Positions 1-8,594 are shown, numbered from the stretch's first letter. The stretch is DNA of 64,000 nucleotides from Sulfuricurvum kujiense DSM 16994 (GCF_000183725.1 NC_014762.1:1426001-1490000), one strand, 5' to 3'. Notes: generated by a model not told the origin, from the letters alone. Numbers and translations: made by a program.

Positions 1-2
1 AC

Positions 3-92
3 CCGCGCCATGTCCACGATACCAGTCCGTGCTTCTTTGGTTCATGCGATGAAATAAATGAGGTCATAAGTGTCTATGCAGGACAGCAATAG
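3..92 (+). CDS. possible 3' end of an upstream gene (partial, uncertain)
   Basis: One forward frame is open from the left edge to a TAG at 90-92 and uses natural-looking codons. It would end with residues PRHVHDTSPCFFGSC followed by about 14 more. A second frame ends with TAA at 55-57 and a third with TGA at 49-51, so I cannot tell which one belongs to a real upstream gene. No function is recognisable from so short a piece. If this frame is real, it overlaps the start of the following small gene by 23 bases. Confidence 0.22.
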   Translation, partial: PRHVHDTSPCFFGSCDEINEVISVYAGQQ

Positions 93-270
93 CGTTTATG
101 AAGAACGGCTTGATGCGGCTATGAATGATCTTCAAGAGTGTCAGCAAGTCCAAAATGTGAGCAGCTGCTACGTGTGCGAAAAGTGCATCGGATGTGAAAT
201 TCGAACGAAATACATCCGAAGTGTTTATGAGAGTATGTCCAAGGGTGAAACCGGCGGATTTGATTTTTAA
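70..270 (+). CDS. small Cys-rich conserved hypothetical protein
   Basis: A 66-residue soluble protein of unknown function. Its centre carries closely spaced cysteines (CYVCEKCIGCE, about residues 33-43), a pattern that could bind a metal, although no known domain is recognised. The N-terminal half is acidic and probably helical. The GTG at 70 is chosen as start because an AGG core at 61-63 lies about 6 bases upstream; the ATG at 76 would place that site about 12 bases away. There is no signal peptide or membrane segment. A REP-like repeat follows about 10 bases after the stop codon. The composition is coding-like, so it is probably a real gene. Confidence 0.6.
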   Translation: MSMQDSNSVYEERLDAAMNDLQECQQVQNVSSCYVCEKCIGCEIRTKYIRSVYESMSKGETGGFDF

Positions 271-280
271 ACCTATCTTC

Positions 281-342
281 GTCATCCCCGACTCGATCGG
301 GAATCCACTTTCCCCGTCATTTCGTATCAAGTACGGAATGAC
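281..342. repeat. REP-like double palindrome
   Basis: An intergenic element bounded by GTCAT on the left and ATGAC on the right. It holds two hairpins: CCCGA/TCGGG (287-301) and an 11-base arm pair at 316-326 and 332-342 with one mismatch and a 5-base loop. This layout matches the common bacterial GTCATTCCCG-type repetitive palindromes. It separates the small Cys-rich gene from the toxin-antitoxin pair. Whether it recurs in the genome cannot be tested here. Confidence 0.6.
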
Positions 343-371
343 AAAATAGAACTAGAAAACCCCCTAAACTC

Positions 372-380
372 TGTTATAAT
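372..380 (+). promoter_or_regulatory. extended -10 promoter of mntA-hepT
   Basis: TGTTATAAT is a perfect extended -10 element (TGnTATAAT). It ends 6 bases before the ATG of the antitoxin gene, so transcription should start at or next to the start codon. No Shine-Dalgarno sequence fits between them, which suggests a leaderless mRNA. Confidence 0.6.
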
Positions 381-386
381 TAACTC

Positions 387-704
387 ATGACAAAAAAAGA
401 AGAAATCTTAGCCTATCTCTCATCCATCCGCCCGAAATTAGAAAGCGAAGGGATCGAAAAATTAGGATTATTTGGTAGTTATGCACATGAAAGTGCCGTA
501 TGGGGTAGCGATATCGACATCGTGATGTATACTACTCCCCGTTTTTTACAAGTACATCCCGGATGGGAAGCATTGCGTGTAATCGAAGAACTCCGAAGTG
601 CTATATCGTATCGTTTCGGCGGGAGACGTGTCGATATTTGTGATCTATCAGGATTAGATGACGTCAAAAGAGATAAATTGCTCAAAGAGGCGATTTATGT
701 CTGA
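387..704 (+). CDS. mntA: MntA-type nucleotidyltransferase antitoxin
   Basis: A 105-residue minimal nucleotidyltransferase of the MNT family, the antitoxin half of an HEPN-MNT toxin-antitoxin pair. In characterised members MntA transfers AMP from ATP to a tyrosine of its partner HepT and so silences it. The catalytic signature GSX10DXD is exact: G30-S31, then ten residues, then D42-I-D44; a further acidic residue (VDICD, near residue 92) fits the third carboxylate. The gene overlaps the toxin gene by 8 bases, so the two are translationally coupled. A perfect extended -10 element lies 6 bases before the ATG and no ribosome-binding site is visible. Confidence 0.88.
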   Translation: MTKKEEILAYLSSIRPKLESEGIEKLGLFGSYAHESAVWGSDIDIVMYTTPRFLQVHPGWEALRVIEELRSAISYRFGGRRVDICDLSGLDDVKRDKLLKEAIYV

Positions 705-1074
705 TCTTCGTGACGCAGAACGTGTTCAAACCATCATCGAAAAAATCAATCTTATTCTCGAAATTGTCGATGAAAGCGACGGGATAGTTGCCGCGTTATC
801 GGATACAAAACTCAAACGTCCAGCCATTTTGATGCACCTTGTTGCGATGGCGGAACAGTTTGAAAAACTCAAAAACGATGCCGCTTTCACTATCTTGACT
901 CACTTTGATCGAGAAGACCTCAAAGGCTCATATGATATACGAAATTTTATCGCTCACGATTATGAGGGGATCAATCTTCCGATTATAGAAATGGTGATTC
1001 GCGAAAAACTCCCTCATATCAGATTATGCGCCATAGAAGCTCTAAAAGTTACCGAAAATCAACCTGCAATTTAA
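697..1074 (+). CDS. hepT: HepT-type HEPN ribonuclease toxin
   Basis: A 126-residue, all-helical HEPN-domain protein of the HepT (DUF86) family. Known relatives are RNases that stop growth by cutting RNA and are neutralised when MntA adds AMP near the active site. The HEPN motif RX4HXY is intact as R82-N-F-I-A-H87-D-Y89; Y89 corresponds to the tyrosine that is AMPylated in the Shewanella system. The ATG at 697 overlaps the antitoxin stop and is preferred over an in-frame ATG at 658, which would lie deep inside mntA and add a tail not expected in the family. The active-site residues look complete, so the toxin is probably functional. Confidence 0.88.
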   Translation: MSDLRDAERVQTIIEKINLILEIVDESDGIVAALSDTKLKRPAILMHLVAMAEQFEKLKNDAAFTILTHFDREDLKGSYDIRNFIAHDYEGINLPIIEMVIREKLPHIRLCAIEALKVTENQPAI

Positions 1075-1157
1075 TACTTTCAAATGTAACACCCGATAGA
1101 ATTACGATAATTATTCCATCAATACTGTACGCACGGTCAATTTGTCTAAGGATACCA

Positions 1158-3107
1158 ATGAAAAACTATATTACTACCCCAATTTATTATGTCAACGGTG
1201 AAGCTCATATCGGTCATGCCTACACTACCTTTATTGCCGACACGTTAGCCCGCCATTCGCGCCTCATCGGAAATGAGACCTATTTTCTGACCGGTACCGA
1301 CGAACACGGTCAAAAAATCGAAGAATCGGCAGTAAAACAAAATAAACCGACGCAACAGTTCGCCGATGAGATCAGCGCCACGTTCCGAAATCTGTGGGAT
1401 GAGTTTAATATCAGTTACGATCAATTTATCCGAACGACGGATGATGCCCATAAAAAAGGGGTTCAAGCCGCATTTTTGAAAATGTTCGAAAACGGTGACA
1501 TCTATAAAGATTTTTATGAGGGGAACTATTGCGTCAGCTGTGAAACTTTTTTCCCGGAATCACAGCTTATGGACGGCGGATGCTGTCCTGACTGCGGAAG
1601 AGCGACCACCATCGTCAAAGAAGAGAGCTACTTTTTCCGTCTCTCCAAATACGAAAAACCGCTATTGGACTATTATGAAGCCCATCCGGAATTTATCCTC
1701 CCGAAATCTCGCCGCAACGAAGTAATCAGCTTCGTCAAGGGTGGCCTTAACGATCTTTCGGTCACACGCACCAGCTTTAGCTGGGGAGTGCATTTGCCCG
1801 AATCATTGAACGAGCCGAAGCACGTTATGTACGTTTGGCTTGATGCGCTGATGAACTACGTCACCGCTCTGGGATACGGCTCCGATGAATCGAAAATGCT
1901 CTTTTGGCCGGCAAACGTTCAGCTTGTCGGGAAGGATATCCTCCGATTCCATGCCATTTACTGGCCGGCATTTTTGATGAGTCTCGGCCTTCCGCTCCCA
2001 AAACATATCGGGGCACACGGCTGGTGGACCCGCGACGGTGAAAAAATGTCGAAATCCAAAGGGAACGTTGTCGATCCCAGAGAAGTATCCAAACACTACG
2101 GAGTTGAAAATTTCCGCTATTTTATGATGCGCGAAGTTCCGTTCGGACAGGATGGCGATTTCTCACAACGTGCCCTGATCGATCGCATGAACTCCGACCT
2201 CTCCAATGATTTGGGGAACCTTCTGAACCGTATCATCGGAATGAGCGAAAAATACTCCGACTTTGTCATTGACAGCGGAAATGTCGCACAATATCATGCA
2301 AAAGAGCTAAACGATGCTCATGGCATTTTGGATTCACTTGAAACGTATCTGGACGAATTGCAGCTTCACCGCTATCTTGAAGAGTTGTGGAAAGTGTTTA
2401 CGATCGGCAATAAGGCTATCGAAGAGCATGCGCCGTGGGTTAAGATCAAAGAGGGTCGAACCGATGAAGCGCTCGCAACCGTAGCATTGGTCGCGAATTT
2501 ATTGGCAAAAGCATCGGTTATGCTGAACGCTATCATGCCGGCTACGACGGCAACGATTGCCGATGCGCTCGGATTTGAGATTACGACTGAGAGCTACCGT
2601 AATCTTATAGCCAATAAAGCGCTGCTTGCGACGTTTACCATCAAAAAAATCCCGCCGCTTTTCCCGCGCGTTGAAGAGCCTTTGATGCAAGAAGCCCCGA
2701 AAGCGATGATCGAAGAGGCTCCTAAAGCGGAAACCAAACCTAAAACGGAAAATAAAAAAGAGAGTACGGTAAGTCCTGACGGCCTTATAACCATCGATCA
2801 GTTTTTCCAAACCTCGATTAAAATCGGAACCGTTCTGGAAGCCAAAGAAGTACCTAAAAGCTCAAAACTGCTCAAACTGCAAGTCGATTTGGGTGAGGAG
2901 TCGCCGCGCCAAATCGTTGCGGGTATCCGTGAATACTACAGCGCCGAATCTCTGGTAGGAACCCAAGTATGCGTCGTAGCCAACCTAAAGCCGGCAAAAC
3001 TGATGGGAATGCTCTCTGAGGGGATGATCTTAGCGGCAAAAGATGCCGAAGGGCTCTGCCTAGTCCGCCCGGAAAAACCACGTCTTAGCGGAAGTTCGGT
3101 TGGATGA
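1158..3107 (+). CDS. metG: methionyl-tRNA synthetase
   Basis: A 649-residue cytoplasmic class I aminoacyl-tRNA synthetase that charges tRNA-Met. The HIGH motif is at residues 17-20 and KMSKS at 296-300. A zinc knuckle is formed by C125/C128 and the CCPDC cluster at 142-146. The anticodon-binding helical domain follows, and after a Lys/Glu/Pro-rich linker (about 540-575) comes a C-terminal tRNA-binding (EMAP/Arc1p-like) domain that normally makes the enzyme dimeric. The ATG at 1158 is taken as start because it sits behind AAGGA and begins with the family's KNYITTPIYYVNG pattern; an in-frame ATG at 1026 overlaps hepT. The stop overlaps the next gene's ATG (ATGA). Confidence 0.97.
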   Translation: MKNYITTPIYYVNGEAHIGHAYTTFIADTLARHSRLIGNETYFLTGTDEHGQKIEESAVKQNKPTQQFADEISATFRNLWDEFNISYDQFIRTTDDAHKKGVQAAFLKMFENGDIYKDFYEGNYCVSCETFFPESQLMDGGCCPDCGRATTIVKEESYFFRLSKYEKPLLDYYEAHPEFILPKSRRNEVISFVKGGLNDLSVTRTSFSWGVHLPESLNEPKHVMYVWLDALMNYVTALGYGSDESKMLFWPANVQLVGKDILRFHAIYWPAFLMSLGLPLPKHIGAHGWWTRDGEKMSKSKGNVVDPREVSKHYGVENFRYFMMREVPFGQDGDFSQRALIDRMNSDLSNDLGNLLNRIIGMSEKYSDFVIDSGNVAQYHAKELNDAHGILDSLETYLDELQLHRYLEELWKVFTIGNKAIEEHAPWVKIKEGRTDEALATVALVANLLAKASVMLNAIMPATTATIADALGFEITTESYRNLIANKALLATFTIKKIPPLFPRVEEPLMQEAPKAMIEEAPKAETKPKTENKKESTVSPDGLITIDQFFQTSIKIGTVLEAKEVPKSSKLLKLQVDLGEESPRQIVAGIREYYSAESLVGTQVCVVANLKPAKLMGMLSEGMILAAKDAEGLCLVRPEKPRLSGSSVG

Positions 3108-4108
3108 GACTGGAAAATATCCTCGCACTGAGCAAAGGTTCTCTTTTAGGAGACCCTGCAGTCAGCGTCTTTGAAAATGTCGTATTCGACGCTTCCAAAG
3201 TAAAGCGCGGATCGTTTTTCGTCGCCTATTCGCCCGAGGATATTCCTGAAGCGCTCCAAAACGGCGCATACGGCGTTATGTTCGATAAACCGACACAGAT
3301 CAGTGACAGCGAAATCGCATGGATCAAAGTCGATAATATCGATAATGCCCTCAAAAAACTTCTCCGATTTTACCTTCTTGAAAAAGAGCTGCAAGTGTAT
3401 GCGTGCGATCCGATTACCCTGCATCTCTCAACCATGATTTCCACACCGGCAAACTTTTGCAATATTGAAGGTTCTATGCGCGAGATATGGGAAAAACTAT
3501 GGCCGCTGGAGAAAAAATCGATCGTCCTTTTTTCCCCGACGTTGACCGATCCCGATATTTTTGTCGAACATTCTCAGCTTATCCGTGCTCAAGAAAAAAC
3601 GATCACTATTATCGAGCAAACCCTATTTGAGACCTCGTTCATACACAACGATACGTTTTACGAACGGCAGATGCTCTCACCGTTTTTTATCCCCTATCTG
3701 GAACATATCCTCTTTTTCTACACCTTTTTGCGAATCCCTTTCCAAATCAAAGGATTTAGTAAAATGGGTCACTTTATCCCCGTTTTTACCAATTCAAGAC
3801 TGGAGAGCAAAGAGTTCGGAAGCAGTGACCGGGTAGTGATTTTCGAGCCGCTCTTAGAACTTATTGATGAACAGATCGATTTTCTTGATGTTCAGGCATC
3901 GTGGGCTAAAATCATCTATATCCTTCCCGATTCGATGCGTTCCGCCCTCACCATCGGCATAGAAAATATCTTTTTCTACCGTTATCCCGAAGAGATACTC
4001 TCTATCTTGCAATCCAAAGTCTTTCATTTTGCCCTCGTTGCCGGAGTCGATAAAGGGATTTTGAATCCGTCGCGTTCGGCGATGAAACAACTCGAACTCG
4101 TTTTTTAG
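3104..4108 (+). CDS. MurF-like protein lacking the ATP-binding site
   Basis: A 334-residue protein whose first ~110 residues resemble the N-terminal domain of UDP-MurNAc-tripeptide ligase MurF (FDASKVKRGSFFVAY, then NGAYGVMFDKP). The rest has no GTNGKT-type P-loop or other Mur ligase catalytic motif, so it is not expected to be a working ligase. It might bind a UDP-muramoyl compound or act as a structural or regulatory relative; this is inference. It is translationally coupled to metG through an ATGA overlap and ends one base before the convergent metallopeptidase gene. The N-terminal similarity is fairly convincing; the role is unknown. Confidence 0.6.
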   Translation: MRLENILALSKGSLLGDPAVSVFENVVFDASKVKRGSFFVAYSPEDIPEALQNGAYGVMFDKPTQISDSEIAWIKVDNIDNALKKLLRFYLLEKELQVYACDPITLHLSTMISTPANFCNIEGSMREIWEKLWPLEKKSIVLFSPTLTDPDIFVEHSQLIRAQEKTITIIEQTLFETSFIHNDTFYERQMLSPFFIPYLEHILFFYTFLRIPFQIKGFSKMGHFIPVFTNSRLESKEFGSSDRVVIFEPLLELIDEQIDFLDVQASWAKIIYILPDSMRSALTIGIENIFFYRYPEEILSILQSKVFHFALVAGVDKGILNPSRSAMKQLELVF

Positions 4109-4750
4109 CTAAAGTACCGGCCGGATCGATTTTAATTCGGCACGCAACTTCGATGCCTCGGGCAGATAGCGCTTCACCAAATCGTGAAACGCTCTGGAAT
4201 GATTCATATGACGTAAATGGGCGAGTTCATGGACAATAATGTAATCCATCTGCTCGTAAGAGAGCTGCATCATCATCGTGTTAAACGTGACCACCCCTTT
4301 GGAATCACAGCTTCCCCAGCGGCTTCGAAGACGTTTAAATCGTACAGCACTCGGATGAAGTTCCATCTTTCTAGCGTAATAAGAGACACGGGAAGGAATG
4401 GTCAACAATGCTTCATCTTTGTAAAATTGATGATAATATTTTTCAATATTAAGCTCATTTTTGCATTTTTCGATCTTTTTTTGAAGATTCGGAAGCTGCT
4501 CGATCGAGCGTTTTTCCCCACGAAAACGGATCTCTTTTCCCAATACGGGCCGCTCCTCTAAACTGACCTGCAATGCATTCAGCTTATCTTTTATCCACTC
4601 CTCGCGAAGTTTTAAGATACGGCGGACTGAGGATTCGGTTTTAAGAGGGGTCCGTACCATTACTTCTCCACTATGCGTAATCCGTATGTACGTATTACGA
4701 TTACGGGGACGATATTCGATCGAGACAGGAGAGGTATGCGCGTTAAACAT
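4109..4750 (-). CDS. YgjP-family zinc metallopeptidase-like protein (DUF45)
   Basis: A 213-residue cytoplasmic protein of the YgjP/DUF45 family, related to SprT and WLM zinc peptidases. The zinc-peptidase motif [15 protein letters not shown] supplies the HExxH pair (HELAH), with a third histidine downstream (NHSRAFH). The region before it ([16 protein letters not shown]) is the family signature. No substrate is established for this family. The start overlaps the end of queC by 8 bases, so it is probably co-transcribed with queC. Confidence 0.85.
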   Translation of the reverse strand: MFNAHTSPVSIEYRPRNRNTYIRITHSGEVMVRTPLKTESSVRRILKLREEWIKDKLNALQVSLEERPVLGKEIRFRGEKRSIEQLPNLQKKIEKCKNELNIEKYYHQFYKDEALLTIPSRVSYYARKMELHPSAVRFKRLRSRWGSCDSKGVVTFNTMMMQLSYEQMDYIIVHELAHLRHMNHSRAFHDLVKRYLPEASKLRAELKSIRPVL

Positions 4751-5408
4751 AGTCTATAGGATCAACCGCTCCGGCACGTTCAAAGCCTCTAAGACGCAGA
4801 CGGCAGCTGTCGCATACACCGCACGCTTTATCTTCGCTTGAGTAGCAGCTCCATGTCAGGTGCAAAGGAACATCTAGCTGTATCGCTTCTTGGACAATCT
4901 GCGATTTTTGGAGGCGGACAAGCGGCATTTCGATGCTCAGATTGGTACTCTCTTTCGTACCGAGATTTGCCGCTTTCGTAAATGCATCGATAAACGATTC
5001 GCGGCAATCGGGATAGCCGCTGCTATCCTCTTCGACGACTCCGATAGCGATAGCAGAACATCCCTCTTTTTCGGCAATTGCGGTAGCGATAGAAAGAAAG
5101 ATTCCGTTTCGAAACGGTACATAGGTGATAGGAACTCCCGGTTCTATTCCCCCGGTTGGGACATCGATGCTGTGATCGGTCAATGCCGATGCCCCGATGG
5201 TTTTAAAAAAATCGAGGTCGATTTCGTATTTTTCATTCACCCCTAGATCTTTGCATATTTCTCGGAAACAGGAGAGTTCTTTTGCAACGGTGCGCTGTCC
5301 GTAGTTAAAATGGAGTGCAACGATCTCATATCCCCGCGAACGCATGATATAGGCGACAAGGGTCGAATCCATTCCGCCGCTCATAATACAAAGTGCTTTT
5401 TTCATCAT
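4743..5408 (-). CDS. queC: 7-cyano-7-deazaguanine synthase
   Basis: A 221-residue enzyme that converts 7-carboxy-7-deazaguanine to preQ0 with ATP and ammonia, on the route to queuosine in tRNA. The PP-loop ATP pyrophosphatase motif SGGMDST is at residues 9-15. Four C-terminal cysteines in [16 protein letters not shown] bind the structural zinc. The length is typical. Two ATG codons in tandem open the gene; either could be used. The metallopeptidase gene follows with an 8-base overlap. Confidence 0.95.
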   Translation of the reverse strand: MMKKALCIMSGGMDSTLVAYIMRSRGYEIVALHFNYGQRTVAKELSCFREICKDLGVNEKYEIDLDFFKTIGASALTDHSIDVPTGGIEPGVPITYVPFRNGIFLSIATAIAEKEGCSAIAIGVVEEDSSGYPDCRESFIDAFTKAANLGTKESTNLSIEMPLVRLQKSQIVQEAIQLDVPLHLTWSCYSSEDKACGVCDSCRLRLRGFERAGAVDPIDYV

Positions 5409-5630
5409 TTATACCTTTGGGCGTGATTGTACCAACGAATCGCTTACGATCAAAATAAGGCTTGAGAAGTTTTGTGCAACACCATTGGGGCAACGAGGTT
5501 CAAGTGTATGAAAGGTATTTTTGACTGCTACAATAAAAAGTTTATTTGCGTTAGGATGTTTATCAGCTTTTTCAATTGCTTCAAAATACGAAGTTATTAC
5601 GGTAGGCGAGATATCGATTAATTCATACAT
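5409..5630 (-). CDS. short hypothetical protein upstream of queC
   Basis: A possible 73-residue protein whose stop codon directly abuts the queC start. The first half (MYELIDISPTVITSYF, then AIEKADKHPNANKLFIVAV) looks coding and loosely resembles the KHPNADKL signature of tRNA-binding (EMAP/PheT N-terminal) domains. The second half does not continue that fold, so it could be a truncated remnant or a chance open frame. It lies at the border where the sequence turns AT-rich. No confident function. Confidence 0.33.
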   Translation of the reverse strand: MYELIDISPTVITSYFEAIEKADKHPNANKLFIVAVKNTFHTLEPRCPNGVAQNFSSLILIVSDSLVQSRPKV

Positions 5631-5673
5631 AAAAAATACTCGTAAAACTTGAACAGTATTGTTTAAAAAAAAA

Positions 5674-6054
5674 TTACTTCAGAATGTCTTTTAACATATC
5701 CGCTATTTGATCAATATCAATTGGTTTAATGGCTACCCTAATATCATAACCTTGTTCTATCAATTTTTCTTCGACCTTAGAAGAACCAGTCAATACCATA
5801 ACCTTTTTTAATACATCTTTGTTAAATGTATCTATGTCTTGAATAATCCCAAATCCATCTTTATGACTTTTTAAAGACAAATCAATATCAATTATTATGG
5901 CATCATAAGCATCAATATTTGAAATATTTGTAAGTTCTTGAGATGTATTGTATTGTGTAATTTGTAGTTGATTATCAAAAGACAACAAATTTATAGCTTT
6001 AAAAGCAGGCTCATGATCAGCATATTCATTTTCAAAGATAAGTATTTTTTTCAT
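5674..6054 (-). CDS. stand-alone response-regulator receiver domain
   Basis: A 126-residue CheY-like receiver with no output domain. The likely phospho-acceptor is D56 (AIIIDIDLS), the switch residue T89 (VMVLTGSS) and the conserved lysine K110 (AIKPI). The N-terminal acidic pair is degenerate (FENE instead of DD). The start overlaps the kinase gene by 23 bases, so the receiver is most likely the kinase's partner. The gene is AT-rich like the two upstream genes and unlike the flanking housekeeping genes, which suggests the three arrived together. A single-domain receiver needs another effector, none of which is evident nearby. Confidence 0.75.
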   Translation of the reverse strand: MKKILIFENEYADHEPAFKAINLLSFDNQLQITQYNTSQELTNISNIDAYDAIIIDIDLSLKSHKDGFGIIQDIDTFNKDVLKKVMVLTGSSKVEEKLIEQGYDIRVAIKPIDIDQIADMLKDILK

Positions 6055-7714
6055 CTGTATCCCTTCCTAATGTTAATGTTGTTGTAAAGTATTTTTCATC
6101 TTCCAAAGATAGTTTACAATGAATATGTAATATATCAGACAATTCTAAAATATGTACCAATCCAAAGCTATTTCTACGGTTAATTTCAAGCCTATCTGCT
6201 CTATTGAAATTATTTATTAATTCTTTCAATTCAGTTTTTTTCTTAGTGGCTTCATGAACTGTATTTTTAAAAATAATTCTAGCTTCACTTCCATATTCAT
6301 ACGTTATAGATTGTTTTCCACTTGAGTATTTTCTTATATTCTCAATGATATCAGTAAAAAAGAATTCAAGTAAATTTCTATTTAATTTAAAGGAAGTTTT
6401 ATCCATATCTTCTTTTGAACAATTAACGATTACATCTGTTTCAGAAAAGTTTTCTAACCATAAAGGCATAATTAACATATAAATGTGTTTTAGCTTAATT
6501 TTTTCCATCTCATAGGATGCAAATGGGCTATTTGTTTTATCTAATACTTGCAATGTTTTTGTTTCGATATTGTGTAATGAAATTAGAGCACGTTCTTTTG
6601 TCTCTTGAATAATTTCTAATAATTGCTCTTTTTTATCAATATCAACTGTCTCAAGTTTTTGTAATAACTGAAAATAACTTTTAATGGGTGAAAACTTATT
6701 CTTTAAAAAATGTATAGATTGAACAACATGATTCACATAATGTAACTCTGCATTTAGTTTTTTCAAATTTGTGTATTTTCGTTTGTTTAAGGCATCTTCA
6801 AAATCAAGAATTTTTGTAATTTTCAATAATATAGGTTTGATTAATTCATCTGTTATAATCAAATAAAGTAAGTTCATAGATTGAATTTCTCTTGAAAAAA
6901 TAAGAAGAAAAATATATTTATTAATCCTTATATATAATGTATTTTTATATACTTTATCATCAATAATTACTGGAATATTGATGCTTTTTTCATTTGATTT
7001 ACTTGCGTCTTCTAAATTTTTTATATCATATTTTAAAATTAATTGCGAAGTGCTTCTTATCTGTAATTCACGCGTTTTTTCTGATTCGACAAAGCATGCA
7101 ATCATCTCGACACTGTTTACTTTTGTAAGAATATTTTCCAAACTTTCAATGACTTTATTATATATTTTAGGCAATTGTAATGAGTTGCTGGTCTCTCCAG
7201 TAATTTTATCTATACTTTCAAAGATATTGAACAAGTCATTTATTATTTTTGTTCGACCTACTTCAGCATAACTTATTAATGTTAAAAAAAACAATCCAAC
7301 TAATATATATATTATTTTGGGATCAAATCCATGTTGATATATAAAAATAATTGAAAATATCAACGATGACAACCCTAAAAGTAGAAATGGATTGCGCTTA
7401 TTATTAAGATGATTTGGTGAATTAAATAATGGGAATAAAAGCAATAGGATATTGTATATTTCTATAATATTTTTATCAAATAAGATTAGGGCTATAAAAA
7501 CATAATCATTTAGTGTACGCAAGAAGTGTTTTTGGTTCTTAAGAAGCTGAAAATAAATGAATATATATATAATAATGATAAATATATACATATACCATGT
7601 AAGTATTGAATTTTGAACAAATAAAAGAAAAATCGAATAAAAAACTAAGATATTACGATATAAAACAGAAATAAATCTTTTGATAGATAAGTCACTATTA
7701 TTAAAAGTTATCAA
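6032..7714 (-). CDS. atypical membrane histidine kinase
   Basis: A 560-residue AT-rich-coded protein. About five or six hydrophobic segments lie in residues 16-150, a GAF-like region at about 180-295, then a coiled helical hairpin at 310-400. H335-F-L-K-N339 resembles the HRxKNN box of HisKA_2-type kinases, making H335 the candidate phosphorylation site. The C-terminal ATPase-like part has an N-box-like stretch (DIIENIRKYS, 455-464) and a G2-like NSFGLVHIL (515-523), but no DxGxG G1 box can be found. It may therefore be a weak kinase, phosphatase or signal-binding pseudo-kinase. It overlaps the upstream membrane-protein gene by 4 bases and the receiver gene by 23. Confidence 0.7.
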   Translation of the reverse strand: MITFNNSDLSIKRFISVLYRNILVFYSIFLLFVQNSILTWYMYIFIIIIYIFIYFQLLKNQKHFLRTLNDYVFIALILFDKNIIEIYNILLLLFPLFNSPNHLNNKRNPFLLLGLSSLIFSIIFIYQHGFDPKIIYILVGLFFLTLISYAEVGRTKIINDLFNIFESIDKITGETSNSLQLPKIYNKVIESLENILTKVNSVEMIACFVESEKTRELQIRSTSQLILKYDIKNLEDASKSNEKSINIPVIIDDKVYKNTLYIRINKYIFLLIFSREIQSMNLLYLIITDELIKPILLKITKILDFEDALNKRKYTNLKKLNAELHYVNHVVQSIHFLKNKFSPIKSYFQLLQKLETVDIDKKEQLLEIIQETKERALISLHNIETKTLQVLDKTNSPFASYEMEKIKLKHIYMLIMPLWLENFSETDVIVNCSKEDMDKTSFKLNRNLLEFFFTDIIENIRKYSSGKQSITYEYGSEARIIFKNTVHEATKKKTELKELINNFNRADRLEINRRNSFGLVHILELSDILHIHCKLSLEDEKYFTTTLTLGRDTDEKNTYL

Positions 7715-8415
7715 ATTTTTTCCACCTTATTAGAAATTTCTTTAACTACAAAATAAGTAATCAAGAAATAAAAATATATTTTCATACTACTCATAAAAAG
7801 CAGTTCAGGCATTGTATTTAAAAGAAGTTTTTTGTTGATATTAAAAATAAAAGCTACAACATTACCAAAATAATTTAAAAAAATATTTTTATCATATTCA
7901 ATTAAAGAAATAGAAAGTAATCTAAAATTTTCTTGTAGATGATAAAAAATACATGTAAATATTATTAATGAAAATAACAAAGTCATAATTAAAGAATATA
8001 AATCATAAAGAGCTAATTTAACAATAAAGCCAAAATAATTATGTTCTTTTAATAAAATATCAAGTTGAAATTTTTTTTTCAGTTGCTTGTATTTATCAAT
8101 TTCATTAGTTCTATGGTGCTGATGCAAAAGACGGATAAAATAATTTAATGCATTAACACGTTCTTCAGTTGGCAAATAAGAAATAGTTTTATATATTTTC
8201 TCATAAACGATTTCATCATATGAAAATTGTTTTTTTTCAATTGATAGTAAATAGTATTTCAACCAAATTTTGAGGTGTTTGTATAAAAGAAATGAATATT
8301 TTTCTTGGTCTCTAATTTCTATTTGAAGAATCAAATTAATACTGGCTAGTTTACTATCTGGTGTTTTAGCATTTTTAAAATTTGATATTGCCTCTTGCAG
8401 TAAGTTTTGCATCAT
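7711..8415 (-). CDS. AT-rich hypothetical membrane protein
   Basis: A 234-residue protein with no recognised family. The first ~130 residues are charged and helical and predicted cytoplasmic. Hydrophobic segments lie at about 139-159 and 208-225, with a weaker one near 178-192. It is the first gene of the three-gene AT-rich operon and overlaps the kinase by 4 bases. Base composition is much more AT-rich than the neighbours, a sign of transfer. It could be the sensor, transporter or effector that the kinase/receiver pair controls, but nothing in the sequence decides this. Confidence 0.6.
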   Translation of the reverse strand: MMQNLLQEAISNFKNAKTPDSKLASINLILQIEIRDQEKYSFLLYKHLKIWLKYYLLSIEKKQFSYDEIVYEKIYKTISYLPTEERVNALNYFIRLLHQHHRTNEIDKYKQLKKKFQLDILLKEHNYFGFIVKLALYDLYSLIMTLLFSLIIFTCIFYHLQENFRLLSISLIEYDKNIFLNYFGNVVAFIFNINKKLLLNTMPELLFMSSMKIYFYFLITYFVVKEISNKVEKI

Positions 8416-8594
8416 ATGATTTTACTTTCAAATAGGTAGATAATATATTTTGAAAGATTATATCGAATAATATTGATATAAAAAGTTTTTACTAATTAAA
8501 AATATCAATAAAAAAGAGTTAGGATTAGGTATTAAGACTAACCTACTTGAGCCATATTAGGTTATGTAGTTTTTTATATAAAAGCGTGTCATCC

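Noticed and set aside
1026-1157. In-frame upstream start for metG
   Set aside because: It overlaps the end of hepT, lacks a ribosome-binding site and adds residues not found in methionyl-tRNA synthetases.
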